DNA of 32,645 nucleotides. It comes from Beijerinckiaceae bacterium (GTDB taxonomy: Bacteria > Pseudomonadota > Alphaproteobacteria > Rhizobiales > Beijerinckiaceae). The notes below the pieces were generated by a model. The model was given only the letters and a program-made list of their open reading frames with translations, had not been told where the DNA came from and did no database searches. The stretch spans positions 1-32,645 of the forward strand of contig VDMG01000142.1 in assembly GCA_006514895.1 (NCBI GenBank), read 5' to 3'. Below are positions 15,472 through 22,805 of the stretch, piece after piece. How positions within the stretch are numbered: the first letter of the stretch is position 1; each line of letters opens with the position of its first letter. Made by a program: the position numbers and the translations under genes.

Positions 15472-17019
15472 ATGGTCTATGTAGCGCTGAAACCAAGTTA
15501 CGATGCGGATGTGATCATCGCCGGTGCCGGGCCGGCGGGGGCTGCGGCAGCGTGCCATCTGACGCGTGCGGGAGCGTCGGTTATACTTCTCGATCGTATG
15601 ACCTTTCCACGCGATAAGGTGTGCGGCGATTTTGTCGGCCCATCTGCCCTGATCGAGCTGGACTCTCTCGGCATATCGGAAATGGACGGGTTCGCGCGGA
15701 CCAATATCGCGCGTCGCGCTGCGCTTTATATCGACGGCGAAGCGCTGATCGCGAGGCCTTTTCCGATGATCGAGGGCATGCCTTCCTTTGGCCGGGTGAT
15801 TCCACGGCTCGCGCTCGACAATTTCATCGTCGATGCCGCGCGGAGCGCCGGTGCCCGGGTAATGGAGGGGTACTCACTAGCGGGTTTCGCAGCCGGCGGT
15901 GATGCGGTTGCCGTGGAGGCGGCGAACTCGAAGGGCCACTTCACGTTGCGCTGCCGCCAGCTGATCGGTGCCGACGGCGGCAGTTCGACGGTGGCGCGAC
16001 TCATGCGCGGATCGGCGCCGCCGCGGCGCGACCGGTTCATTGCCTCACGGGCCTACTTCGCCAACGTCGAGGGGCCAGACGATCAGCTCGATGTCTATTT
16101 CGGCCACAGCTCCTTTCCGGGTTACTGCTGGTTGTTCCCCACCGGCAATGGCGAGGCGAATGTCGGGCTCGGCATGGCGCTCGAAACGTGGCCCGCCCAC
16201 AACCGGACTCCCGCTGATATGTTGCGCCGCCTTATGCGCGACGATGCGGCCCTCGCGGCGCGCCTGCGCAATGCGAGCCTGCGCGGCAAGATCGTGGGCT
16301 GGCCATTGATAACCTACAACCATCGGCTCCCGATCGTGTCCGGCCGCGTCATGCTGATCGGCGACGCAGCGGGTCTGATCAATCCGCTCAACGGCGAGGG
16401 CATCCAATACGCGCTGCTGAGTGCCCGCTGGGCGGCCGAGACGCTGGCACCATGTCTGCGCGAGGATGATTTTTCCGCGCGCGCGCTTGCGCCCTTTGCG
16501 GCGCGCGTCGAGAGCGAAATGCGCTACGACATGGCGCTGTCCCGGCTTATTGTGCAGCTCATCGGCAACCGGGCGCTCACCCCGCTCTGGATCGGGGCGT
16601 CGAAAATTATTGCGGTGCGCGCCCACAAGGATGCCAACTATGCGAGCACTGTATCGGGAATCTTCGCCGGGCTGTTACCGGCGCGCGATGCATTGAAGGT
16701 GGTTGGCGGCACCGTCGGCCAGGCGGTCCGGTCGCTCGCCAGCAAGGCTGTGACTACGGCGCTCAGCGGCCCGCGCGGATGGGCAGGCCCCGGCGTTGGC
16801 ACCGCGCAGGGGAGATTCCAGCTGGCGAGCGATGCGGCAAAGGATCCCGCGGGCTTCGCCGAATGGTTGATAGGCGCCGCGGCCTGCGCGATAGAACTCG
16901 GTTCGCAGGCATCAAGGAACGCAATCGCGGGCAAGCCGAAAGGGACGGTTGTTTCTGCTCAAAAACTATCCGGTCTGGGAATCGGTTTGCCGGGCAAGAT
17001 CGCGACTGACGATTTTTGA
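15472..17019 (+). CDS. geranylgeranyl-reductase-family FAD-dependent oxidoreductase
   Basis: This 515-residue flavoprotein has the N-terminal Rossmann loop AGAGPAGAAAA (residues 17-27), a KVCGD motif (49-53) typical of geranylgeranyl reductases and related monooxygenase-like enzymes, and the second FAD motif MLIGDAAGLINPLNGEGI (about 293-310). The first 400 residues fit the family. The C-terminal 100 residues are Ala/Gly-rich, with no motif I know. Members reduce polyprenyl chains (bacteriochlorophyll, quinones, archaeal lipids) or oxidise aromatic or terpenoid substrates; the substrate here is unknown. It is flanked on both sides by broken genes but is itself intact. The ribosome binding site before the ATG is weak. 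An ATG follows the stop directly (TGAATG), but that frame runs into antisense of the next gene. Confidence 0.82.
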   Translation: MVYVALKPSYDADVIIAGAGPAGAAAACHLTRAGASVILLDRMTFPRDKVCGDFVGPSALIELDSLGISEMDGFARTNIARRAALYIDGEALIARPFPMIEGMPSFGRVIPRLALDNFIVDAARSAGARVMEGYSLAGFAAGGDAVAVEAANSKGHFTLRCRQLIGADGGSSTVARLMRGSAPPRRDRFIASRAYFANVEGPDDQLDVYFGHSSFPGYCWLFPTGNGEANVGLGMALETWPAHNRTPADMLRRLMRDDAALAARLRNASLRGKIVGWPLITYNHRLPIVSGRVMLIGDAAGLINPLNGEGIQYALLSARWAAETLAPCLREDDFSARALAPFAARVESEMRYDMALSRLIVQLIGNRALTPLWIGASKIIAVRAHKDANYASTVSGIFAGLLPARDALKVVGGTVGQAVRSLASKAVTTALSGPRGWAGPGVGTAQGRFQLASDAAKDPAGFAEWLIGAAACAIELGSQASRNAIAGKPKGTVVSAQKLSGLGIGLPGKIATDDF

Positions 17020-17114
17020 ATGGTCGAACATTGGTCGCTGCTGCGACGCGGGCACCATGCAAGGCTTCTGGGCGCCATTAAGAGCGCCTACATCAATTAT
17101 TACGGCGGCGAGGC

Positions 17115-17763
17115 TCACGGCCTGCCGAAAACAAGCATGAAATTATTGGCGGGCAAGGCTAGCTGCTGCGCCAGGACGATGCCATGTTCGTTTGCAGCCT
17201 TTTCAACATCCCTGACATCCTTCAGTCCCCATTCCGGAGCATTCGCAGCGCGCAGCTCTCGATCGAAAGCCTCGTTGGATGGCGCCGTGTAATTCCCATC
17301 GACTTTGAACGGCCCGTAAATCGCCAGGAAGCCGGTTTGATTCAAGACCCGCGCGGCGATTTGCGCCACGCTTTCCGCAATAGCGATGGGCGCGACATGA
17401 AACAGATTGATTGCGAAGACAACATCGTAGCGATTTGTCTTGGCGTCCGGCCAAGTCTCCGGCTTGGCGAGGTCTATGTGGACGGGGTCCCAGACATTGG
17501 CATTGGCGTACTCGGCTTGCATTTGCCGGATCGCCTCGAACATACCCTTTATCGTAATCGGAGGGTTGAAACCGGATGTGCGGAAAATGCGGCGCGAAAT
17601 AGTTGATGTGCGCGCCGCTGCCGCTCGCGAGTTCGAGAGCGTCGCCAGACGGTGGAAAGAGCTGCTTGAACACGTCCAAAATGGGGTCGCGGTTGCGCTT
17701 TGCGGCCCAATCCACGTAGGCGCTAAGGGGACAATGGTCGATAACGGACTGCACGCTGGACAT
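17115..17763 (-). pseudogene. DUF938 SAM-dependent methyltransferase-like gene with one frameshift
   Basis: Two minus-strand frames make one complete DUF938 protein. The first half has AAKRNRDPILDVFKQLFPP, the SAM-binding ALELASGSGAHINYF, and FQPSDYDKG. The second half has MFEAIRQMQ, FAINLFHVAP, YGPFKVDG, APSNEAFDRELR, and LPANNFMLVFGRP at the end. The break lies near 17545, where GGGTATGTTC would read through if one T were absent. The start at 17763 is preferred because GGAG lies about 7 bases upstream; an upstream in-frame ATG is at 17775. The function of DUF938 proteins is not established beyond the methyltransferase fold. As only one base is wrong, a sequencing error is as likely as recent inactivation. 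Confidence 0.85.
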
Positions 17764-18051
17764 GAGGCACTCCATCTAGCGCCTAAACAATATCATCATC
17801 CGAGATATTACTATCCGAACTTGGGCACGAGTGCCAAACCAACCATGCCGTGGATTGGCTCTGATCTTGTGCCAGCTCGGGCATGACCATTTCCAAGTTC
17901 GCGGACTTTTTGGAAATCGTCATCCCGCCAGGATTTGGGCAATTTCCTATTGTTTAATTAGTCTATCCGCTGCACCCAAAGCTCAAGCAAACACACATGC
18001 TCCTATATCGCCACATTCTGCCATCGCTGTGGCCCGGTTGCATGACGCAAA

Positions 18052-18468
18052 TCATAAATGGCCTATCTCGACATCTTCGCAGAACAGGGACAAAGCCTCC
18101 TCCAAGTAGTCGGCGAGAAGAGGGATACCAAGCAGATAGGCGGCCGTGCGCTTGTTGTGAGCCCGCGCGGCTTCGGCGCGCAATTCGTCCCAATCCTAAA
18201 TCGTGCCGTCGCCGCGCCCAAGCCATGTCAGAGCCACGAGATCGATTTGCTCGTCCTCGTTCATGGCAGCGATAAAACCGCGGATTTCTTGGGCGACCGG
18301 GTCGTCGCGATGATCCTCCAAGACAGATATCATACTATCGTCGGTCGCATTTGATGCGTCATTCGGGTCGGTTTCCACATCCTTTACATCGAATTCGCGC
18401 GCCTTGACGACAATAAAGCAGATTTTTTCGGTTGCGATCGACAAGCTCGGGGGATTCTTCGGCATCAC
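18052..18468 (-). pseudogene. DUF3775 protein with an in-frame amber codon
   Basis: The minus strand encodes a DUF3775 protein: ATEKICFIVVKAREFDVKD, EDEQIDLVALTWLGRGDG, then a TAG (plus-strand 18196-18198), then DWDELRAEAARAHNKRTAAY and LLGIPLLADYLEEAL, ending at 18052-18054. Both sides of the TAG are in the same frame and match the family, so only one codon is wrong. By family pattern the position is usually Glu, and GAG to TAG is one change. GGAAGG precedes the start, which is GTG at 18468 or ATG at 18465. The truncated product would have about 90 residues. Family function is unknown. The gap 17776-18051 holds nothing I can support, nor does 18469-18688. Confidence 0.8.
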
Positions 18469-18688
18469 TCACCTTCCACGGAGAAATTCCAGGCGGCGCG
18501 GGCACGTGGCCATTTCTTGTCCGGAACACGCCACAACACTCGCTGCCCTATTTGGCAACGGCGCTATTGACGCGCCCGCTCAAGCCGATGACGGCAAAAC
18601 AGATAACATGGCCGGGCGTGGCTGCCCAACAAACCTTATCGAGATCGTCGAGACCAGCAAGCATATTTTGCTGGCTGAACGGTGTTTT

Positions 18689-19417
18689 TCATCTGTCGCC
18701 GGTTATGCCCGCGTCGCTGACTAAGCGACGCATAAGGGCGGGAGTAAGATCGCCATGCACGGGAAGTCCATGGTCGCGCTCGTAGCGTTCCAGCGCTCGC
18801 CGCGTTGTCTGCCCGGCGACGCCGTCGGGGTTCAGAACAAAACCCAATTTGACAAGCGCGCGCTGCGCCGCCAGCACCGATTTGCTGGGCGCGGCGGGGG
18901 CTGTGTCCGCCGGGGCGGAACGGGCGCGCGGCGCGGCCGAAGCCTTTGGCGAAGGCGGCGCTTTTAATAATTGCGAAATTTTGTCATGCGGCCGCGGATG
19001 CACGCCCGCTGCCATCTCCAGCGGCGGCTTTTCAATCAGAGGCTTCTGCGCCGGGGGCTTTTCAGATGGCTTGTCGTGCGCTTGGAGGGCTGTCACGGCG
19101 GGCTGGGGCCGCGGCGCGGGAACCGCGATCATCTCGGCGATCGTTGGTTCTTTTGCTGAGACAGCGGGAGCGGTGCGCGCGAACAGGGGCGCGGGATGGC
19201 GGGTCCTTTGCCAGACGAGCGCATTGAGAAGGATTGTGGTGGCCGCCGCGACGAAAAAGCCAGTGGCAAGAATGTTCAAATAGCGCCGGCCTCGCCGCGC
19301 CGTCCGGCTGAAGCCGCGCCTTCGCGCGGTCAGGAGCGTTTCCCGCAAACATTTCAGTTTCGACGCCGGTTCGCTCAAAACGAAATCATGATCGGCAGCG
19401 GCCAAGGCTTCACGCAA
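18689..19417 (-). CDS. membrane-anchored peptidoglycan-binding protein
   Basis: This 242-residue protein has a basic N-terminus (TARRRGFSRTARRGRR), one membrane helix (about 47-66, LNILATGFFVAAATTILLNA), a long Pro/Ala/Lys-rich periplasmic linker (about 72-175), and a C-terminal PG_binding_1 domain (AAQRALVKLGFVLNPDGVAG, then TTRRALERYERDHGLPVHGD). It probably sits in the inner membrane and reaches the wall. Its start overlaps the end of the histidine kinase gene by 8 bases, so the two are co-transcribed and likely coupled. The linker is low-complexity, so its exact length may vary between strains. The substrate is peptidoglycan by family; no enzyme domain is present. Confidence 0.82.
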   Translation of the reverse strand: MREALAAADHDFVLSEPASKLKCLRETLLTARRRGFSRTARRGRRYLNILATGFFVAAATTILLNALVWQRTRHPAPLFARTAPAVSAKEPTIAEMIAVPAPRPQPAVTALQAHDKPSEKPPAQKPLIEKPPLEMAAGVHPRPHDKISQLLKAPPSPKASAAPRARSAPADTAPAAPSKSVLAAQRALVKLGFVLNPDGVAGQTTRRALERYERDHGLPVHGDLTPALMRRLVSDAGITGDR

Positions 19418-20759
19418 TTTTCTGCACCGTCATTTGCTGATATAGGTCGCGCTGATCGTGGACAGGCAAGCGGGCAATCGTTTCTATCTTGGCCGGGGTT
19501 CCCGCCTTAACGGTCAAACTACGACAGTCGAGCGGCAGACGCACATGGACGCAGGTTCCCTTGCCGGGTTCGCTCGCAACGACGATTGTGCCCCCTTGGA
19601 GGCCGAGGAGACCGCAGACGATCGAGAGGCCAAGGCCGGTTCCCTTATCTTGCCGGTCCGGTAAGGCTTTCGCCTGAAAGAAAGGATCGCCGAGATGGGC
19701 GAGATCGCGCGCGGCGATTCCTATGCCCGTATCGGCGACAAGGATCAAAATCGAATGAGGTTCGGTTCTCGCGCTGATTGTCACGCTCCCATTGGCAGGC
19801 GTGAACTTGATCGCATTTGAAAGCAGATTGATAAGAATCTGGGTGCAGGCTCGTTTATCGCCGGTGATCTCGTCAAGATTTTCCGGATAGGCGCGCAGAA
19901 GCTCGACCCCGCTATTCTTGGCATGAAGCTTCACCATGTCGCAACAAAGATCGATGAGTGGCGCCACGGCAAAGTGCTGAAGCTCGATCGTCAAGGAGCG
20001 AGACTGGATGTTCGAAATGTTCAGGATCGAATTGACGACGGCGAGAAGATGCAGTCCCGATTGATTTATGATCCTCGCGTATTCGCGTTGTTTCTCAAAA
20101 TCGGGCGGCGCCAATCGCGGGTCGCCGAGCAACTCCGAAAAACCAACGATCGCGTTGAGCGGCGTGCGTAATTCATGGCCCGCATGAGCGAGAAAATAAT
20201 CCTTGCTACGGTTCGCTTCCTCGGCGGCGGCTCTAGCATCTTCGAGCCCCGCCTCGCGACGCTTGGCTTCTGTCACGTCGCGAAAGACGGCGATAGCGTC
20301 GTCGTTCCTTGTTCCTTCCCCGGCGGCGCGGAATTCCCCGCCGCGGCGCGCCCGCATTTCGAGCCAAAGGAAAACCGGCTCGGCGTAATTGCCGCGCTCG
20401 ACCCGCCTGGAGCCGCGCCAGCGCAAGAGAGCGTTGACTGTAACGGAGCCCGCGCGGGCATCCGAAATCGTCTTCAGAAAGGCCGGTCTGTCGGCGACCT
20501 GGACACGTTCGAAAAACCCGCGTCCCAGCAATTCGCTGGGGGGCACGCCGAACAAGGCTTCGCAATTCGAACTGACCGATGTCACCGAGCCCAACCCGTC
20601 GCAACGCACGACAAGGCCGCCGATGGTCTCGGCGAGACTGTCGTATCGTCCGGCCCTGGCTTGCTCCGTGCCGCGGCGCAAGCTCCGAAGGTAGAAAAAA
20701 ACGGTTCCCCCGGTTATCGCGAAAACCGTCGCCGAGATCAGGATCGGCAGCAAACTCAA
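19410..20759 (-). CDS. PAS-domain sensor histidine kinase
   Basis: This 449-residue kinase has one N-terminal membrane helix (about 5-24), a PAS domain (about 42-165, ending IAVFRDVTEAKRR), a short coiled coil, a HisKA dimerisation domain with phospho-acceptor H195 (HAGHELRTPLNAIVGFSELL), and an ATPase domain with the N box (ILINLLSNAIKFT), G1 (DTGIGI) and G2 (GTGLGLSI). There is almost no periplasmic part, so the signal is probably sensed in the cytoplasm by the PAS domain. No response regulator is adjacent. The orphan layout, the PAS-HisKA architecture and a CtrA box upstream fit a developmental or cell-cycle kinase of the PleC/DivJ kind, but this is inference. It is the first gene of a two-gene operon with the peptidoglycan-binding protein. 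Confidence 0.93.
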   Translation of the reverse strand: MSLLPILISATVFAITGGTVFFYLRSLRRGTEQARAGRYDSLAETIGGLVVRCDGLGSVTSVSSNCEALFGVPPSELLGRGFFERVQVADRPAFLKTISDARAGSVTVNALLRWRGSRRVERGNYAEPVFLWLEMRARRGGEFRAAGEGTRNDDAIAVFRDVTEAKRREAGLEDARAAAEEANRSKDYFLAHAGHELRTPLNAIVGFSELLGDPRLAPPDFEKQREYARIINQSGLHLLAVVNSILNISNIQSRSLTIELQHFAVAPLIDLCCDMVKLHAKNSGVELLRAYPENLDEITGDKRACTQILINLLSNAIKFTPANGSVTISARTEPHSILILVADTGIGIAARDLAHLGDPFFQAKALPDRQDKGTGLGLSIVCGLLGLQGGTIVVASEPGKGTCVHVRLPLDCRSLTVKAGTPAKIETIARLPVHDQRDLYQQMTVQKIA

Positions 20760-20990
20760 AACAACTCTCCGTTACCACACTTCGAGTCCGGCTTGGTATT
20801 CGACGGACGCGCCGGAGCGTGCCAGAGGCTTCTTAACCAAATCCCTTTAAGCCCCGCCAAGCCTGGCCTGCGCGGCGTTTACGGCCGGAAATTTGTCCTA
20901 TGGTATAAAAGGCGTTGCCAAGTCATGCCGCGATAATGAGCCACAAGGGGACCGCTCCGGCCGGATTTATCCGGCATCCCCATTCGAATT

Positions 20991-21013
20991 TTGGTTAAGC
21001 GACTCTTAACCAA
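20991..21013. promoter_or_regulatory. palindromic CtrA box upstream of the histidine kinase
   Basis: TTGGTTAAG-CGACT-CTTAACCAA is a perfect 9-base inverted repeat that contains TTAAGCGACTCTTAA, an exact TTAA-N7-TTAA CtrA site (20995-21009). It lies 232 bases upstream of the kinase start. Symmetry beyond the TTAA half-sites is unusual and could also make a hairpin. Confidence 0.45.
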
Positions 21014-21022
21014 AACCCGGAT

Positions 21023-21069
21023 GTTTTCGCCAAATCTTTCGCCAAGCCTTTCCCAAGTCTTTCGCCAAC
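21023..21069. repeat. four tandem copies of a 12-base unit
   Basis: Four adjacent units read GTTTTCGCCAAA, TCTTTCGCCAAG, CCTTTCCCAAG (11 bases) and TCTTTCGCCAAC. They lie directly downstream (plus-strand sense) of the CtrA palindrome, in the 576-base gap between the kinase and sufE. They could be binding sites for a regulator or a slipped-strand array. A minus-strand frame crosses them (20879-21196) but looks non-coding. Confidence 0.5.
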
Positions 21070-21177
21070 CCTGCACTCCTAGCTGTCCCGGTCCGCAGGC
21101 GGCCAAGCTCGCGCCTGGCCGCCGGAATGGCAGGGGGCATGGCGCGCAGCGGTTGCTGCATTGGCCGTGACACCTTA

Positions 21178-21258
21178 AATAATAGAGGCTTTCCATCGCG
21201 TGGAATCGACGGATCGCATCAAAATCACGCGATTTCGCTCAATTGTTTTAAGAGTTGC
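21178..21258. repeat. dispersed palindromic element near sufE
   Basis: The segment with TTTCCATCGCGTGGAATCGA and AAATCACGCGATTTCG shares its 'atc(a/g)cgtggaatc' core with the element at 21770-21886 on the other side of sufE. It is of the dispersed intergenic type common in Hyphomicrobiales. The limits are approximate. Confidence 0.4.
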
Positions 21259-21335
21259 GCCTGCCGGAAGCGATGGTTCGGCACGGCGTGCGCGTAGGAC
21301 AATGCGCCCGCGCCAGCATGGGGTGAGATAAATTT

Positions 21336-21773
21336 ATGACGGGCGGCCGGACCGGCTCGAAACTTGACGAGATCATCGAGAACTTCGATTACCTCGACGA
21401 TTGGGAGGACCGCTATCGCTATTTGATCGAGCTCGGCCGCGGTCTCGAACCCTTGGACGAAGCCGCTTATAACGAGAGAAACAAAGTGCGTGGGTGCGCC
21501 AGCCAGGTGTGGCTGGAGTGCCGCATCGCGAAAGATGATTTGGGGTGTCCGGTTCTCTACTTAAAGGGCGACAGCGACGCGCATATTGTGCGCGGGCTGG
21601 TGGCTCTCCTGCTGGCACTTTATTCCGGCCAGACGGCCGCGCGGATCCTTGCCACCGACGCAGAGGGCTTGTTCGGGAAACTCGGTCTCTTGACGCATCT
21701 GACGCCGCAGCGCTCGAATGGTGTCCGCTCGATGGTCGAGCGAATCAAGAACGATGCACGTTCCGCCGTCTAG
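21336..21773 (+). CDS. sufE: SufE cysteine desulfuration protein
   Basis: SufE accepts persulfide sulfur from the desulfurase SufS and passes it to the SufBCD scaffold for Fe-S cluster assembly. The 145-residue protein is standard length. The sulfur-carrying cysteine is C54 in KVRGCASQVWL. DWEDRYRYLIELGRGL (residues 22-37) and the end LTPQRSNGVRSMVERIK are family signatures. It is not near other suf genes, which is usual in alphaproteobacteria. Its TAG stop is part of the first bases of a dispersed repeat (21770-21886), so the extreme C-terminus (ARSAV) may have been reshaped by the repeat insertion. Confidence 0.95.
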   Translation: MTGGRTGSKLDEIIENFDYLDDWEDRYRYLIELGRGLEPLDEAAYNERNKVRGCASQVWLECRIAKDDLGCPVLYLKGDSDAHIVRGLVALLLALYSGQTAARILATDAEGLFGKLGLLTHLTPQRSNGVRSMVERIKNDARSAV

Positions 21774-21886
21774 AGCGCTTGCCCATCACGTGGAATCACG
21801 TGATCGAAATGGAAACGCTCAAATTCAAAAAGTATGAGCATGTCAAAATCGAAAAAGTCGAGCAACTTCTTCGGGACATGCTCTAA
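21770..21886. repeat. dispersed palindromic element overlapping the sufE stop
   Basis: This 117-base element runs from CTAGAGC to GCTCTAA and contains CATCACGTGGAATCACGTGA plus an imperfect 'gagcatgtc...gacatgctc' hairpin. It resembles the element at 3674-3778 in ends and organisation. It begins inside the last codon of sufE. The remaining bases, to 22070, hold no supported gene. Confidence 0.5.
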
Positions 21887-22070
21887 CGGCAGAGGGAGAT
21901 TACCGGCAACAAGCAAAGATGCCCGCATCAAGCTTTCGCCCAATGCGGCCGGGGACGCAAGGCGGGCCCAACGGCGGAACGGCTTGAGAGCGATAAAGGA
22001 AGGCGGAACGGGCGCCGTTCCCACGATGCACTGACGCGGCAAGACAGAGCCAGTTCTGGCGCCTGACGGC

Positions 22071-22487
22071 TTATCTCTTACGCCGGCGTTGTTGGCCAAG
22101 GCCCATTTGTTTGGCAAGGTTCGAGCGCGCCTTGGCGTAATCCGGCGCCACCATGGGATAATCGGGCGGGAGGCCCCATTTCTCGCGGTATTCGTCAGGA
22201 GACATATTGTATTGGGTACGCAGATGCCGCTTCAACGACTTGAATTTTCGCCCATCTTCCAAGCAGACGAGAAACTCTCGCGTGATCGATTTCTTGGCGG
22301 GCACGGCTGGCTTTGGCGTTTCGGCCGCCGCGACTGCCGTGCCCGAGGTGACACGCAGCAATGCCGAATGCACGTCGCTGATCAAGGATGGCAGATCGTT
22401 CGCCGGCACCGAATTATTGCTGACATATGCCGAAACAATATCCGCTGCTAGCTCGATATAACTGTTGGAACTTGCGACTTCGCTCAT
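22071..22487 (-). CDS. MucR/Ros-family transcriptional regulator
   Basis: This 138-residue regulator controls surface polysaccharide, motility and virulence genes in related bacteria and silences AT-rich promoters like H-NS. The C-terminal DNA-binding domain is EFLVCLEDGRKFKSLKRHLR (residues 71-90), then TQYNMSPDEYREKWGLPPDY and PMVAPDYAKARSNLAKQMGLG. The zinc positions read C75, D78, H88 and Y93, so the prokaryotic zinc finger of Ros has lost its second Cys and second His. This is the usual MucR condition and not a defect. The N-terminal half drives oligomer formation in the family. The upstream gap is AT-rich (CCCTATATATACCC near 22550), which suits autoregulation. Several MucR paralogues are normal per genome, so no symbol is given. 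Confidence 0.93.
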   Translation of the reverse strand: MSEVASSNSYIELAADIVSAYVSNNSVPANDLPSLISDVHSALLRVTSGTAVAAAETPKPAVPAKKSITREFLVCLEDGRKFKSLKRHLRTQYNMSPDEYREKWGLPPDYPMVAPDYAKARSNLAKQMGLGQQRRRKR

Positions 22488-22805
22488 GGCGCTCGATATC
22501 CCCGAATAGAAGGTGTCGCCGGTAGTATACGGGTTAAATAGCGATGCCCTATATATACCCTTCGCGGCAAGACCGGCCAGACAAAAGCTCTTTTAAGCGA
22601 CTTTTGCGAATCAACTTTCAAGAACTTTCGCCCTTTCTAAGGGCAACACAGGGTTTCCGCAAGTAGCAACGCCTACACTTTATTGCATTAAATAAAAAAA
22701 AACGTTGAAAGTTGCGGGCCGCGCCTGAATAAAGCAACGGCCATGACACCGGGCCTTGCCTGACCTGTGCGGTGAAATGCATGCCGCCACAACGAAGGAT
22801 GATGG
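22488..22805. other. divergent intergenic region between the MucR-type regulator and the S9 peptidase
   Basis: These 318 bases carry promoters in both directions and no gene. They are AT-rich near 22545-22560 (CTATATATACCC) and 22680-22700. A small hairpin, GCCCTT-TCT-AAGGGC, lies at 22630-22644. Confidence 0.4.

Noticed and set aside
17020-17292. Gene coupled to the flavoprotein by TGAATG
   Set aside because: After about 30 codons it runs antisense through the DUF938 gene, and no family is visible; the ATG placement may be chance.
18196-18198. Pyrrolysine-type recoding of TAG in the DUF3775 gene
   Set aside because: No pyl genes or other in-frame TAGs are seen, and neighbouring genes show ordinary decay.
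20879-21196. 105-codon minus-strand frame upstream of the kinase
   Set aside because: It crosses the CtrA palindrome and tandem repeats, has no ribosome binding site and looks non-coding.
22071-22487. Degenerate zinc finger in the MucR-type regulator as a novelty
   Set aside because: Loss of the second Cys and second His is normal for MucR proteins.
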